The notes beneath the pieces are model-generated. The model ran no database searches. It was given only the letters and a program-made list of their open reading frames with translations, and was not told where the DNA came from. DNA of 64,000 nucleotides from VAZQ01 sp034669045 (lineage in GTDB: Bacteria; Pseudomonadota; Alphaproteobacteria; Rhizobiales; Xanthobacteraceae), in contig JAXDOD010000026.1 in the NCBI GenBank assembly GCA_034669045.1, positions 13,530-77,529 of the forward strand, in the 5' to 3' direction. A program made the position numbers and the translations under genes. The stretch's first letter is position 1, and each line of letters opens with the position of its first letter. This document shows positions 8,352-16,908 of the stretch, one piece after another.

Positions 8352-10415
8352 TTACGCGACGCCGGAGAATACCAGGACGCAGCGTCCCGGCGCCATCGAT
8401 TGCGAGGCTGCGGCGAACGTCCGTCGTTCCAGCGCGGTCGTGGCGGTGTTGACCTGTTCGGTCCAGCGCCGGCACGCGGGCACGAGCGGCATGGTGAAGC
8501 GGACCGCCTCCGGCGCCGCGTTGAGCACGATGAAGAGCGGCGGCTGCCCCGTCTCGGGAGGGCCGAGCACGTAAGACAGAAAGCGCCCGTTCGGAAAATT
8601 CCAGTCCGGCGCGGTCATCTCGACCGCCTTCGGCGTGAGCCACAGCACGTCGTGGCCTCCGTCCGCGCGCCTTCCGTCGAGCCAGCGGTCCGACCGGAGC
8701 TGCGGATATGACCGGCGCAGGTGCGCGAGCTGCGCGATGAACGCGACCATGTCCTCCCCGTCGCGGCCGAGCCCGCCCCAATCGACCCAGCCGCTATCGT
8801 TGTCCTGGCAATAGGTGTTGTTGTTGCCGCCCTGGCTGTTGCCGACCTCATCGCCGGCGAGGATGAGCGGCACGCCCTGCGCCAGCATGAGGCACGCCAG
8901 GAAATTCCGCCGCAACTGCCGCCGCATGTCGATGATCGCCTGGTCGCGCGTCGGTCCTTCCACGCCGCCATTCATGCTGTCATTGGCGTCCGAACCGTCG
9001 GCGTTGCGCTCGCGATTGGCTTCGTTGTGCTTGCGCTCATAGCTGACGAGATCGGCCAGCGTGAAACCGTCGTGCACCGCGACATGATTGATGCTGGCGC
9101 GCGGCGTGCGGCCGCTGTGGCCGAAGACATCGGCGGAGCCGGTCATGCGCGCGGCGAGCTCGCCGACAAGGCCGGCCTCGCCCGACCAGTAGCGGCGCAA
9201 CGACCGGCGATAGGCATCGTTCCATTCCGACCAGCCCGCCGGATAGGCGCCGAGACGGTGGCCGTTCGGGCCGCTGTCCCAGGGCTCGGCGATGAGCTTG
9301 GTGGTCGCGAGCACGTCATCCTTGCGGATCGCCGCGAAAAACGCCGCATGACCGTCGAAGCCACGCGGTCCGCGCGCCAGCGTGGTCGCGAGGTCGAAAC
9401 GGAAACCGTCCACACCGCAGGTCTCGACCCAATGGCGCAATGAATCGACGACCATCCCCAAGACGTGCGGGTGCGTGAGATTGAGTGCGTTCCCGCAGCC
9501 GGAGAAGTTCTCGTAGAAGCGCGGTTCGTCATCCTTGAGCCAATAGTACGAGCTGTTGTCGATGCCGCGGAAGCACAGCGTGCGGCCGAGATGGTCGCCC
9601 TCCGCGGTATGGTTATAGACGACGTCGAGGATCACCTCGATGCCGGCGTCGTGCAGCCGCGCCACGGTTTCGCGCAACGTGTCGAGCGTGCCGTAGCGCT
9701 CGTCGGCGGTAAAGAAGCCGAGCGTGTTGTAGCCCCAGTAGTTGACGAGACCCCGCGCGGTCAGGAACGGCTCGTCAATGAAGGCATGGACCGGGAGCAA
9801 TTCGAGCGTGGTCACGCCGAGCCGCTTGAGATGGCCGACGATCGCGGGCGAGGCGAGCGCCCGAAAGCTTCCGCGCCACGCCGGCGGGACATCGTCGCGG
9901 AGCTGCGTCAGCCCCTTGACGTGGGCCTCATAGATGATCGTGTCCTCCCAGCCGACGAGCGGCCGGCGCAGCCGCTCGGGCGGGTGCGCCGGCGGATCCA
10001 CGACGGCTTTCGGCATGGCATGGGCATTGTCGCGACGATCGAAGGACAGATCGGCGCGCGCGGTGCCGTGACGATAGCCGTAATGCGCCTCGCTCGGGGT
10101 GAACCGTCCGACGAGCTGGCGGGCATAGGGATCGAGCAGGAGCTTGTTGGCGTTGAAGCGAAAGCCCCGCACGGGCTCGTAAGGACCGTGGACCCGATAG
10201 CCATAGGCCTGGCCCGGCCCGGCCTCGCTGACGTGCCCGTGCCAGACATCGCCGCTCCGCTCCGGCAAGGCAATGCGCGCGCGTTCCCGCCCGCCACCCG
10301 CATCGAACAGGCAGAGCTCGACCTTCTCCGCGTTGGCGGAGAACAGCGCGAAATTCGTTCCCTGGCCGTCAAATGTTGCGCCCAGAGGATACGGCGTACC
10401 GGCTGACAGCGTCAT
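8352..10415 (-). CDS. glgX: Glycogen debranching enzyme GlgX (isoamylase type, GH13)
   Basis: Hydrolyses alpha-1,6 branches of phosphorylase-limit glycogen. The 687-residue protein has an N-terminal CBM48-like domain (GATFDGQGTNFALFSANA), then the GH13 barrel. Catalytic signatures are DGFRFDLAT with the nucleophilic Asp near residue 338, AEPWD with the acid Glu near 375, and VHDGFTLADLVSY near 445. It is transcribed towards the glg/ppc genes and forms the left side of a divergent intergenic region with the sugar-biosynthesis operon. Confidence 0.96.
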   Translation of the reverse strand: MTLSAGTPYPLGATFDGQGTNFALFSANAEKVELCLFDAGGGRERARIALPERSGDVWHGHVSEAGPGQAYGYRVHGPYEPVRGFRFNANKLLLDPYARQLVGRFTPSEAHYGYRHGTARADLSFDRRDNAHAMPKAVVDPPAHPPERLRRPLVGWEDTIIYEAHVKGLTQLRDDVPPAWRGSFRALASPAIVGHLKRLGVTTLELLPVHAFIDEPFLTARGLVNYWGYNTLGFFTADERYGTLDTLRETVARLHDAGIEVILDVVYNHTAEGDHLGRTLCFRGIDNSSYYWLKDDEPRFYENFSGCGNALNLTHPHVLGMVVDSLRHWVETCGVDGFRFDLATTLARGPRGFDGHAAFFAAIRKDDVLATTKLIAEPWDSGPNGHRLGAYPAGWSEWNDAYRRSLRRYWSGEAGLVGELAARMTGSADVFGHSGRTPRASINHVAVHDGFTLADLVSYERKHNEANRERNADGSDANDSMNGGVEGPTRDQAIIDMRRQLRRNFLACLMLAQGVPLILAGDEVGNSQGGNNNTYCQDNDSGWVDWGGLGRDGEDMVAFIAQLAHLRRSYPQLRSDRWLDGRRADGGHDVLWLTPKAVEMTAPDWNFPNGRFLSYVLGPPETGQPPLFIVLNAAPEAVRFTMPLVPACRRWTEQVNTATTALERRTFAAASQSMAPGRCVLVFSGVA

Positions 10416-10748
10416 GCCGGCCGCCAGGAAATTTGATGGCCAATGGACATCGTGCGCGGGTATTTGGAATCACGTCGGAACAGCATTGAAAATAGCAAGA
10501 TCGACGGCCGGTTAGGAGCTCAAGATGTGTGCAGGTCGGGGATCTGCCGCTAAGCGGCTGCGCCCGACATGGTGTGCTCACCGCGTCTCGATCGGTTGGC
10601 GTCTTGTCGGTTGGCGTCCTTGCTCGACAAGCCAACGCCGCTTAATATCAATTCCGGCATCGACGGCTTCGCATTGTTTCAATAAACAGCGGACATCCCG
10701 GGATTATCTCCAGCGGCGAGGTAACAGGTCTGGTAAGGATTCGGTATT
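10416..10748. other. Divergent intergenic region, glgX / glycan operon
   Basis: This 333-bp non-coding stretch must hold promoters for both directions. I see a tandem 15-nt repeat at 10592-10618 that overlaps an inverted repeat (CTTGTCG 10603-10609 / CGACAAG 10625-10631), and a small hairpin around 10674-10687. A GGAAC at 10478-10482 lacks the CGTT partner of an EcfG promoter. No convincing sigma-70 promoter was found. Confidence 0.5.
10592..10618. repeat. Short direct repeat upstream of glycan operon
   Basis: TCGGTTGGCGTC occurs at 10592-10603 and again at 10607-10618, a 15-nt period. It overlaps the left arm of a CTTGTCG/CGACAAG inverted repeat. It could be a regulator binding site or a simple slippage duplication. 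Confidence 0.45.
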
Positions 10749-11162
10749 GTGCTCAAGGACTGCCGAATTGTAGATTTGCCGAAGTTCGAGGATCAGAGGG
10801 GAAATCTGACATTCATTGAATCCGGGCGGCACATACCCTTCGATATCAAGCGCGTGTACTATCTTTATGACGTCCCCGGGGGCGCCACCCGAGCTGGCCA
10901 CGGCCATCGAACACTCCGTCAGCTCATGATCGCGGCGTCGGGCAGCTTCGATGTCACCGTCGGGGACGGGCGGGACATCCAGACCTTTCATTTGAACCGT
11001 TCGCATTTCGGCCTCTACCTTCCACCCATGACCTGGCGAGGCGTTGGGAACTTTTCCTCGGGTGCGGTCTGCCTGGTTCTTGCCTCTGATTTCTATGATG
11101 AAACGGACTATTTTCGCGATTACGAAACCTTCCTCCACGCCATCCAGGAGAGCAATCGTTGA
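10749..11162 (+). CDS. WxcM/FdtA-like dTDP-4-oxo-6-deoxyglucose 3,4-ketoisomerase
   Basis: Small cupin enzyme that moves the keto group of dTDP-4-keto-6-deoxyglucose from C4 to C3, providing the substrate for a 3-aminotransferase. The 137-residue protein follows the FdtA/QdtA pattern: DQRGNLTFIE, IKRVYYLYDVPGG, the catalytic histidine pair GHGHR (His51 and His53), LYLPPMTWRG and a YDETDYFRDYETFL tail. The start is GTG at 10749. Its stop overlaps the TTG start of the next gene, a DegT aminotransferase, the classical partner. Whether the product leads to Fuc3N or Qui3N is not decidable. Confidence 0.88.
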   Translation: MLKDCRIVDLPKFEDQRGNLTFIESGRHIPFDIKRVYYLYDVPGGATRAGHGHRTLRQLMIAASGSFDVTVGDGRDIQTFHLNRSHFGLYLPPMTWRGVGNFSSGAVCLVLASDFYDETDYFRDYETFLHAIQESNR

Positions 11163-12259
11163 AGGTTCCCTTTCTGAACCTGAAAGCGCTTGGCCAGGAT
11201 TTGAAGCCTGAGCTTGCGGGCGCCTTTCAGAGAGTTCTGGACTCGGGGTGGTTCATCCTCGGTTCCGAACTGGAGGCGTTCGAAGCTGAATTTGCCGCCT
11301 ACTGCGACGTCCCGCACTGTATCGGGGTGGGGACCGGCCTCGATGCCATCCATCTGCTTTTGAGCGCCTACGGGATCGGTCCGGGCGACGAAGTCATCGT
11401 CCCGTCCAATACGTTCGTGGCGACATTTCTGGCGGTGACTCGCTGCGGCGCCATTCCGGTGCCGGCCGAGCCGAGGGAAGATACCTTCAATATCGATCCG
11501 GCGGCGGTCGAGGCGGCGATCACGCCGCGAACCGCCGCCATCATTCCGGTTCACCTCTACGGCCAGACCGCGGACATGGATCCCATCAATGCCATTGCCC
11601 GCAAACATGGCCTGATCGTCATCGAGGATGCCGCCCAGGCCCATGGTGCCCGCTATCGCGGCCGGGCGGCCGGAAGTTTGGCGCATGGCGCAGCAACCAG
11701 CTTCTACCCGGTGAAGAACCTCGGGGCATTGGGGGACGGCGGAGCCGTCCTCACCGGCGACGCCGCGATCGCCGGCAAGGTCCGGCAGCTTCGGAATTAT
11801 GGCTCCCAGGCCAAGTATCGGCATGAAAAGTTGGGATACAATTCTCGGCTGGACGAATTGCAGGCCGCCTTGCTACGCACGAAGCTGCGCCGCCTCGATG
11901 ACTGGAATCGCCGCCGCAACACGATTGCGGACCGCTATTCCAAGGAACTGAGGGATTGCGACCTCAATCTGCCCCACGTTCCCGCCTGGGCGAGCCCGGT
12001 GTGGCACCTGTACGTGGTATGCACGACCGACCGCGACGGTTTGCAGCGCCACCTCGAATCGCGGGACGTCGAGACGATGATCCACTATCCGATACCGCCG
12101 CATCGGCAGGAGTGCTACGCGGAATTGAATCAGATGTCGCTGCCGGTTGCCGACAAGCTCTCGGCGGAAGTCCTCAGCCTTCCCATGTCGCCGTACCTTT
12201 CGGACGAGGAAGTCGGGCACGTCATCCGGTCGATCAAGGACCATTCGCGCGCGGATTGA
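11159..12259 (+). CDS. DegT/DnrJ/EryC1-family sugar aminotransferase
   Basis: PLP-dependent transamination of a nucleotide-linked keto-sugar, most likely at C3 given the preceding ketoisomerase gene (FdtB/QdtB role). The 366-residue protein begins MKVPFLNLKALGQDLKPEL, typical of the family. The internal-aldimine lysine is in SFYPVKNLGALGDGGA (Lys186), and the IHYPIPPHRQ segment near the C-terminus is characteristic. The start is TTG, overlapping the previous stop by 4 bp. Its stop directly abuts a GTG in the frame of the next gene. Confidence 0.92.
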   Translation: MKVPFLNLKALGQDLKPELAGAFQRVLDSGWFILGSELEAFEAEFAAYCDVPHCIGVGTGLDAIHLLLSAYGIGPGDEVIVPSNTFVATFLAVTRCGAIPVPAEPREDTFNIDPAAVEAAITPRTAAIIPVHLYGQTADMDPINAIARKHGLIVIEDAAQAHGARYRGRAAGSLAHGAATSFYPVKNLGALGDGGAVLTGDAAIAGKVRQLRNYGSQAKYRHEKLGYNSRLDELQAALLRTKLRRLDDWNRRRNTIADRYSKELRDCDLNLPHVPAWASPVWHLYVVCTTDRDGLQRHLESRDVETMIHYPIPPHRQECYAELNQMSLPVADKLSAEVLSLPMSPYLSDEEVGHVIRSIKDHSRAD

Positions 12260-12280
12260 GTGGCTCAAGGACTCTTCAGA

Positions 12281-13462
12281 ATGTCCCAAAAGGCTCTATT
12301 GGTCGGCAGCAGTTTCAGTGCTGCCCCGATTTTTTTTGCCATCAAGAGGCGCGGCATCCACGTTTCGGTGTGCGGGAATCAGCAGACCGATCCATGCCAC
12401 CAGTATGCCGACGCGTCGTATTATTTTGATTACTCCGATAGAGAGCGCCTTCTGGACCTCGTGAAATCCGAAAACTTCGATTTCCTTGTTCCCAGTTGCA
12501 ATGACTACTCGTACATGTCCTGTGCCTGGGTTGCCGAACGATGCGGTTTCGCCGGCTTCGACGCATTCGATGTGGCGACCATTCTTCACAACAAGAGATA
12601 TTTCCGGGAGTTCATGGGAAAACCCTCGCTGCCCTCGCCGGGAGCGATACGGGTCAGCGGCGACGGCCTGGTCGATGCCGAGCATCTTCGATATCCCTTG
12701 CTGGTCAAGCCGGTCGACAGTTTCAGCGGGCGCGGCATGACCAAGGTCCACAAGACCGAAGACCTGGCGCGCGCGATCAGCGATGCCGTCCGGGGCTCGC
12801 GCACGAGCGAGGCGCTGATCGAGGAATTCGTCGAGGGCAACCTTCACAGTCATTCCGCCTTCGTTCAAGACGGCGAAATCGTCTTCGACGTCTTTGTCGA
12901 TGAATTCTGTACCGTCTATCCCTATCAGGTGGATTGCTCGAACCATCCGTCCTTTTTGCCGGAATCCATTCGGCAGCAGGTTCGCGAGTCGATGTCGCGG
13001 CTGGTCGAGATGCTCGCGCTTTGCGACGGCGCGCTGCACACGCAGTTCATCGCCGAAGGCGAACGCTTCTGGATCATCGAATGCATGAGGCGAGGTCCCG
13101 GCGACCTTTACGGCAGCCTGATCACGCTCTCCACGGGGGTAGACTATATTGATCTGCTCGTCCGCCCCTACCTGAAAGAAAGCATTCCCAGGGGCGTCAC
13201 ATATGAAACTCCGAAATATTTTGGACGGCACACGGTCTCGCGTGCCGAGCCGCTGGTGAATTTCACGTTCTCGTGCTCCGTTCCGGCGCGTGATCTCAGG
13301 ATCGTTGCGCTCAAGAGCAGCGGCGAGCGGCTGGGCGCCGCCCCGTACGATAAGCTTGCGATCCTTTTCGCCGAATATTTCAGCCGGGAGGACATGCGGG
13401 AATACACTCCGCGACTGGCGAGTTTCATTTCCATCCAGACGCCCGAGGAATACCGGCCGTGA
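12281..13462 (+). CDS. ATP-grasp domain protein
   Basis: Predicted ATP-dependent carboxylate-amine or thiol ligase acting in the cytoplasm. The 393-residue protein has an N-terminal Rossmann-like pre-ATP-grasp region (KALLVGSSFSAAPIFFAIKRRG) and a central ATP-grasp fold with LLVKPVDSFSGRGMTKV, EALIEEFVEGN and a late FWIIECMRRGPGD metal-binding stretch. ATG 12281, with AAGG upstream at 12267, is chosen over an in-frame GTG at 12260. It sits between amino-sugar genes, so it may attach an amino acid or acyl group to the amino sugar. That is inference; substrates of such ATP-grasp enzymes are not readable from sequence. Confidence 0.82.
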   Translation: MSQKALLVGSSFSAAPIFFAIKRRGIHVSVCGNQQTDPCHQYADASYYFDYSDRERLLDLVKSENFDFLVPSCNDYSYMSCAWVAERCGFAGFDAFDVATILHNKRYFREFMGKPSLPSPGAIRVSGDGLVDAEHLRYPLLVKPVDSFSGRGMTKVHKTEDLARAISDAVRGSRTSEALIEEFVEGNLHSHSAFVQDGEIVFDVFVDEFCTVYPYQVDCSNHPSFLPESIRQQVRESMSRLVEMLALCDGALHTQFIAEGERFWIIECMRRGPGDLYGSLITLSTGVDYIDLLVRPYLKESIPRGVTYETPKYFGRHTVSRAEPLVNFTFSCSVPARDLRIVALKSSGERLGAAPYDKLAILFAEYFSREDMREYTPRLASFISIQTPEEYRP

Positions 13463-14637
13463 AATCGATAGCTCCAGATATTGGCGGTGGTCAGGGCGGC
13501 GCAGGCACCGGCCCGCTCGCTGTCGGCTTTCTGGGCGGCGCGATCAATTCGGCTGCCGGGAGGGCACACCGCACCGCCATTGAAATGGACCAGAGGTTTC
13601 AATTGCAGGCCGCATGTTTCAGCCGGCAGCCGGACATCAATCAGGCCACCGCCCAGGCATATCGGGTCGAGCCGGCCCGGACCTACCGAAGCTTGGATGA
13701 AATGCTGGAGCAAGAGCGGCAGAGCCTCGATGCAGTGGTGATTTTGACGCCAACCGATCAGCACAGGGATCAGGTGCTCGCCTGCGTGTCGGCGGGCATG
13801 CCCGTGATCTGCGAGAAGGCCTTGGTGGCATCAAGCGCGGATGGCCAGACGATCAAGGAACGGAGTCAGGACAAGGGCGGCTTTGTCGCGGTCACCTACA
13901 ACTACACCGGTTACCCGATGCTGCGCGAACTGCGGCAACTGGTGCGGCGGGGATACCTCGGAAAAATCGAGCAGGTGCACGTCGAAATGCCGCAAGAGGG
14001 TTTTGCCAGAACCGACGTGAGCGGCAACCCCGTGGTCCCGCAGGACTGGAGGCTGCGCGACGCTCGCGTGCCGACGATTTCCCTGGATCTGGGCGTTCAC
14101 ACTCACATCATCGTGGATTTCCTGACCAACGAGAAGCCGGTCGAACTGGTCGCGATGAGCGACACCTACGGCAATTTCCATCAGATCGTTGACAACGTGA
14201 TCTGCCTGGCCAGGTACACCAACGATGTGACGTGCAGCAACTGGTACACCAAGACCGCCTTCGGTCATCGCAACGGTCTCAAAGTCCGGCTGTTCGGCAG
14301 CGAGCGGGCGGCAGAATGGGTCCAGGAAGCGCCGGAATATCTGCACATGGCCGACAAATATGGCCATAAATACATGCTCGATCGCGCCAGCCCGGAAGCC
14401 ACGATTTCAAATCAGGCGCGCTACACGCGCTTCAAGGCCGGTCACCCCGCCGGATTTATCGAAGCTTTCGCGAACTACTACCACGACATCGCCGATGCGT
14501 TGACCGCGCATCTGAACGGCAGCAAGCCGCACGGCAACGAGTATGTCCACGGAATCGACGAAGTTCTCGAAGGGGTCCGCATGCTTGAGGCGATCGCCGT
14601 GTCCGCTAAAGAAAGACGCTGGGTGCATGTGACGTGA
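13459..14637 (+). CDS. Gfo/Idh/MocA-family oxidoreductase
   Basis: NAD(P)-dependent sugar oxidoreductase. The 392-residue protein has an N-terminal Rossmann fold (VGFLGGAINSAAGRAH) and the family EKP site as CEKALV, a Pro-to-Ala change. The C-terminal alpha/beta domain carries DLGVHTHIIVDFL, in the place of the usual catalytic GxHxxD region. GTG at 13459 overlaps the previous stop (GTGA). Such enzymes oxidise C3 or other positions of nucleotide sugars or reduce keto-sugars; the exact step is unknown. Confidence 0.85.
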   Translation: MKSIAPDIGGGQGGAGTGPLAVGFLGGAINSAAGRAHRTAIEMDQRFQLQAACFSRQPDINQATAQAYRVEPARTYRSLDEMLEQERQSLDAVVILTPTDQHRDQVLACVSAGMPVICEKALVASSADGQTIKERSQDKGGFVAVTYNYTGYPMLRELRQLVRRGYLGKIEQVHVEMPQEGFARTDVSGNPVVPQDWRLRDARVPTISLDLGVHTHIIVDFLTNEKPVELVAMSDTYGNFHQIVDNVICLARYTNDVTCSNWYTKTAFGHRNGLKVRLFGSERAAEWVQEAPEYLHMADKYGHKYMLDRASPEATISNQARYTRFKAGHPAGFIEAFANYYHDIADALTAHLNGSKPHGNEYVHGIDEVLEGVRMLEAIAVSAKERRWVHVT

Positions 14638-15719
14638 CCGGATTGATCCTGTCCGCCCCACACGAGCAAGAGAGGTCGGCGCAGGCCCGCCGCTTCTGTT
14701 CGGAATTCTGCGGCAAGAACGATCGACCGAAGTTCGTCCTTGGCAGGAACGTCTACGTTGAAGGCATTGTAAAATCGGCTGACGTTGAAGGCATCATCGA
14801 CGATTACACCGCGGAGAAGACCTTCCTCGGGCTTCCGGTCTTCAAAACCGCAGAGATTCCGCGCGATGCCATGGTGGTCGCCGCTGCGGGTGGCAGGCCG
14901 CTGACCGCGAAAAGGAATCTAGAGGAGGCGGGATTCGAGTGCCTGGATTATTTTTCCTTTCACAGGTGGTCCGGCCTGCCGCTGACGGAGGTCGTCTTCA
15001 ATGAGGGATTTGCGGACGATTTCCATGCGCAACGATCGGAATACGAATGGATTTACGATCGGCTGCACGATCAGGCATCGAAGGATATCTTCAGCAAGCT
15101 GGTCAGCTTTCGTCTGAAGTATGACTTGGCTCTGCTCGATGGCTTCAAGCCGATGGAGGACGTTCAGTATTTTGAAGATTTCCTGAAATTGGCGCCCGAT
15201 GGGGAGACGTTTGTCGATGTGGGGGGCTTTGACGGGTTCACCAGCCGTGAATTCATCAAACGGTGTCCGGATTACCGAGCGGTGCACGTTTTTGAACCTG
15301 AGCCGACAAACTACCAGCTTTGCAAAGCAAAGCTGCTCGCGTTCGACAACGTCCATGTCTACCAGATGGGGCTATCCGACGCGAAGCGGCGCCTGCATCT
15401 CTCCGCGCGCGGTTCAGCCTCCAAGATCAGCGAACACGGGGGAACCGCGATATCCGTCGACAGGTTGGATGACGTTCTCGCGGACCGATCCACGTTCATG
15501 AAGATGGACATCGAGGGGGCGGAAGCCGCCGCCATCGAGGGCGCCCGAAGCACCATTGGCCGCGATGGTCCGCGCCTCGCGATAAGCGTCTATCACAATG
15601 CCGGAGATTTCTGGAGAATTCCGAGGCAAATTCTATCGATCCGCGACGACTACATGGTCATGCTCCGCCATTACACGGAGAGCATCTACGAAACCGTCAT
15701 GTTTTTTTGCCGGCCGTGA
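14634..15719 (+). CDS. FkbM-family methyltransferase
   Basis: Predicted SAM-dependent O-methyltransferase, probably acting on a sugar or glycan. The 361-residue protein has an unassigned N-terminal part of about 185 residues. The C-terminal FkbM domain follows, with SAM motif ETFVDVGGFDGFTS near residue 194, VHVFEPEPTNYQLCKAKL, and FMKMDIEGAEAAAIEGA. GTG at 14634 overlaps the previous stop (GTGA), so it is the last of five tightly coupled genes. The next gene runs convergently. The N-terminal half has a short Rossmann-like flavour (TEIPRDAMVVAAAGGRP region) but I cannot name it. Confidence 0.85.
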   Translation: MTGLILSAPHEQERSAQARRFCSEFCGKNDRPKFVLGRNVYVEGIVKSADVEGIIDDYTAEKTFLGLPVFKTAEIPRDAMVVAAAGGRPLTAKRNLEEAGFECLDYFSFHRWSGLPLTEVVFNEGFADDFHAQRSEYEWIYDRLHDQASKDIFSKLVSFRLKYDLALLDGFKPMEDVQYFEDFLKLAPDGETFVDVGGFDGFTSREFIKRCPDYRAVHVFEPEPTNYQLCKAKLLAFDNVHVYQMGLSDAKRRLHLSARGSASKISEHGGTAISVDRLDDVLADRSTFMKMDIEGAEAAAIEGARSTIGRDGPRLAISVYHNAGDFWRIPRQILSIRDDYMVMLRHYTESIYETVMFFCRP

Positions 15720-15751
15720 TCTCGCATTTCACACAGGATTGAGCCGCGCGA

Positions 15752-16693
15752 TCAACGCCAGAGCTTCCTCGTTCGCAATGCGAGGTGCAGCCGTTGGACA
15801 ACCATTTCGCCAAATGATCTCGCCAGAAAGCGCCTCGTTTGCGCATCCGACCAGACACGGCGTGCGAGATTCGCCGCGAGAGCCGCGCCTTCTCGCAATC
15901 GCCCCAGAAGAATATACTGAACCAGAAACGACAACTCCAGGCGGGAGCGACCCCGCTCGATTTCGCCGGCGTATTGCGGAAACATGACTTCAAATAGCGA
16001 ATAGGCAGCTCTTTCATCGCCAATGTCGACGACCTTCGACAGATTGTTCGGATGGCGCCGATAACGCGTCAGCACCTCGTCGAGATAGATGACCTCGCCG
16101 CGATGGGCGATCTCCGTGATGTAGACCCAATCGGAAACCCGCTGCAGCCCCGCGCGGATTTCGATGTCGTTCACCGCGGCACGCCGCAGCATGATTGAAT
16201 TCGCGCCGACAAAGCAGCGCCGGGTCAAGAGATGCCGGACGATGTCGCCCTGAAACGGCCGCTGTCCCGGTCCCGGCTCATTATAGCGGTAGAGCGTTTT
16301 CTTGGTCCGGTCCTCAAATACCTCCATGTCATGATAGCACATGACCGCAGCGGGATTGGCTTCCATGGCCGACACCTGTTTGACGATCTTGCCGGGAAGG
16401 AAAATATCGTCACCGGCTAGCCAGCACACGTACTCTCCCTCGATCAGGGCAGCCATCGAGCGGGCGTTCTCCGTCACGCCCAAGTTCGCGCGGTGAAATT
16501 GCGCTACGATCTTGTCCGGGTGGCGCCCCGCAAAATCGCGGACGATATTGGACGTGGCGTCTTGGGAGGCATCGTCAGAGACGACAATGCGCAGATTTCC
16601 GTAATTTTGAGTCAGAACGCTTTCGAGTGCTTCCGCAATATATTGTTGTTGGTTGTAGCAAGGAATGCCAACAGAAACGAGAGGCTGTTTCAT
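15752..16693 (-). CDS. Family 2 glycosyltransferase
   Basis: Inverting glycosyltransferase of the GT-A fold, probably adding one sugar in glycan assembly. The 313-residue protein starts MKQPLVSVGIPCYNQQQYI, has VVSDDASQDATSNI and the LAGDDIFLPGK acidic motif, and a C-terminal helical region. ATG 16693 is preferred over the longer frame to 16750 because AGGAAAAGG lies just before it and the GT2 strand begins there. It is convergent with the FkbM gene and divergent from the GT61 gene. Confidence 0.9.
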   Translation of the reverse strand: MKQPLVSVGIPCYNQQQYIAEALESVLTQNYGNLRIVVSDDASQDATSNIVRDFAGRHPDKIVAQFHRANLGVTENARSMAALIEGEYVCWLAGDDIFLPGKIVKQVSAMEANPAAVMCYHDMEVFEDRTKKTLYRYNEPGPGQRPFQGDIVRHLLTRRCFVGANSIMLRRAAVNDIEIRAGLQRVSDWVYITEIAHRGEVIYLDEVLTRYRRHPNNLSKVVDIGDERAAYSLFEVMFPQYAGEIERGRSRLELSFLVQYILLGRLREGAALAANLARRVWSDAQTRRFLARSFGEMVVQRLHLALRTRKLWR

Positions 16694-16908
16694 AGCCCTT
16701 TTCCTGGGCACACCGGTCAATGACAGAAGCCAAGCAACCGCTTTCCGCAATATTCGATGCGGCTGGACGAGGCGCCAACTGAGTCATAAAGGCGCTTCTT
16801 GGCTTGGCAGCGAAGAATCCGCCGTCATGTAATCGATTTTCTCGAACGCGTGATCCAGGCGACAGCAAATCACATCGACCTGTCGGTCACAAGGCGCAAG
16901 ACACTCAC

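Noticed and set aside
10478..10502. GGAAC upstream of the glycan operon as an EcfG promoter
   Set aside because: No CGTT is found 16 or 17 bp downstream.
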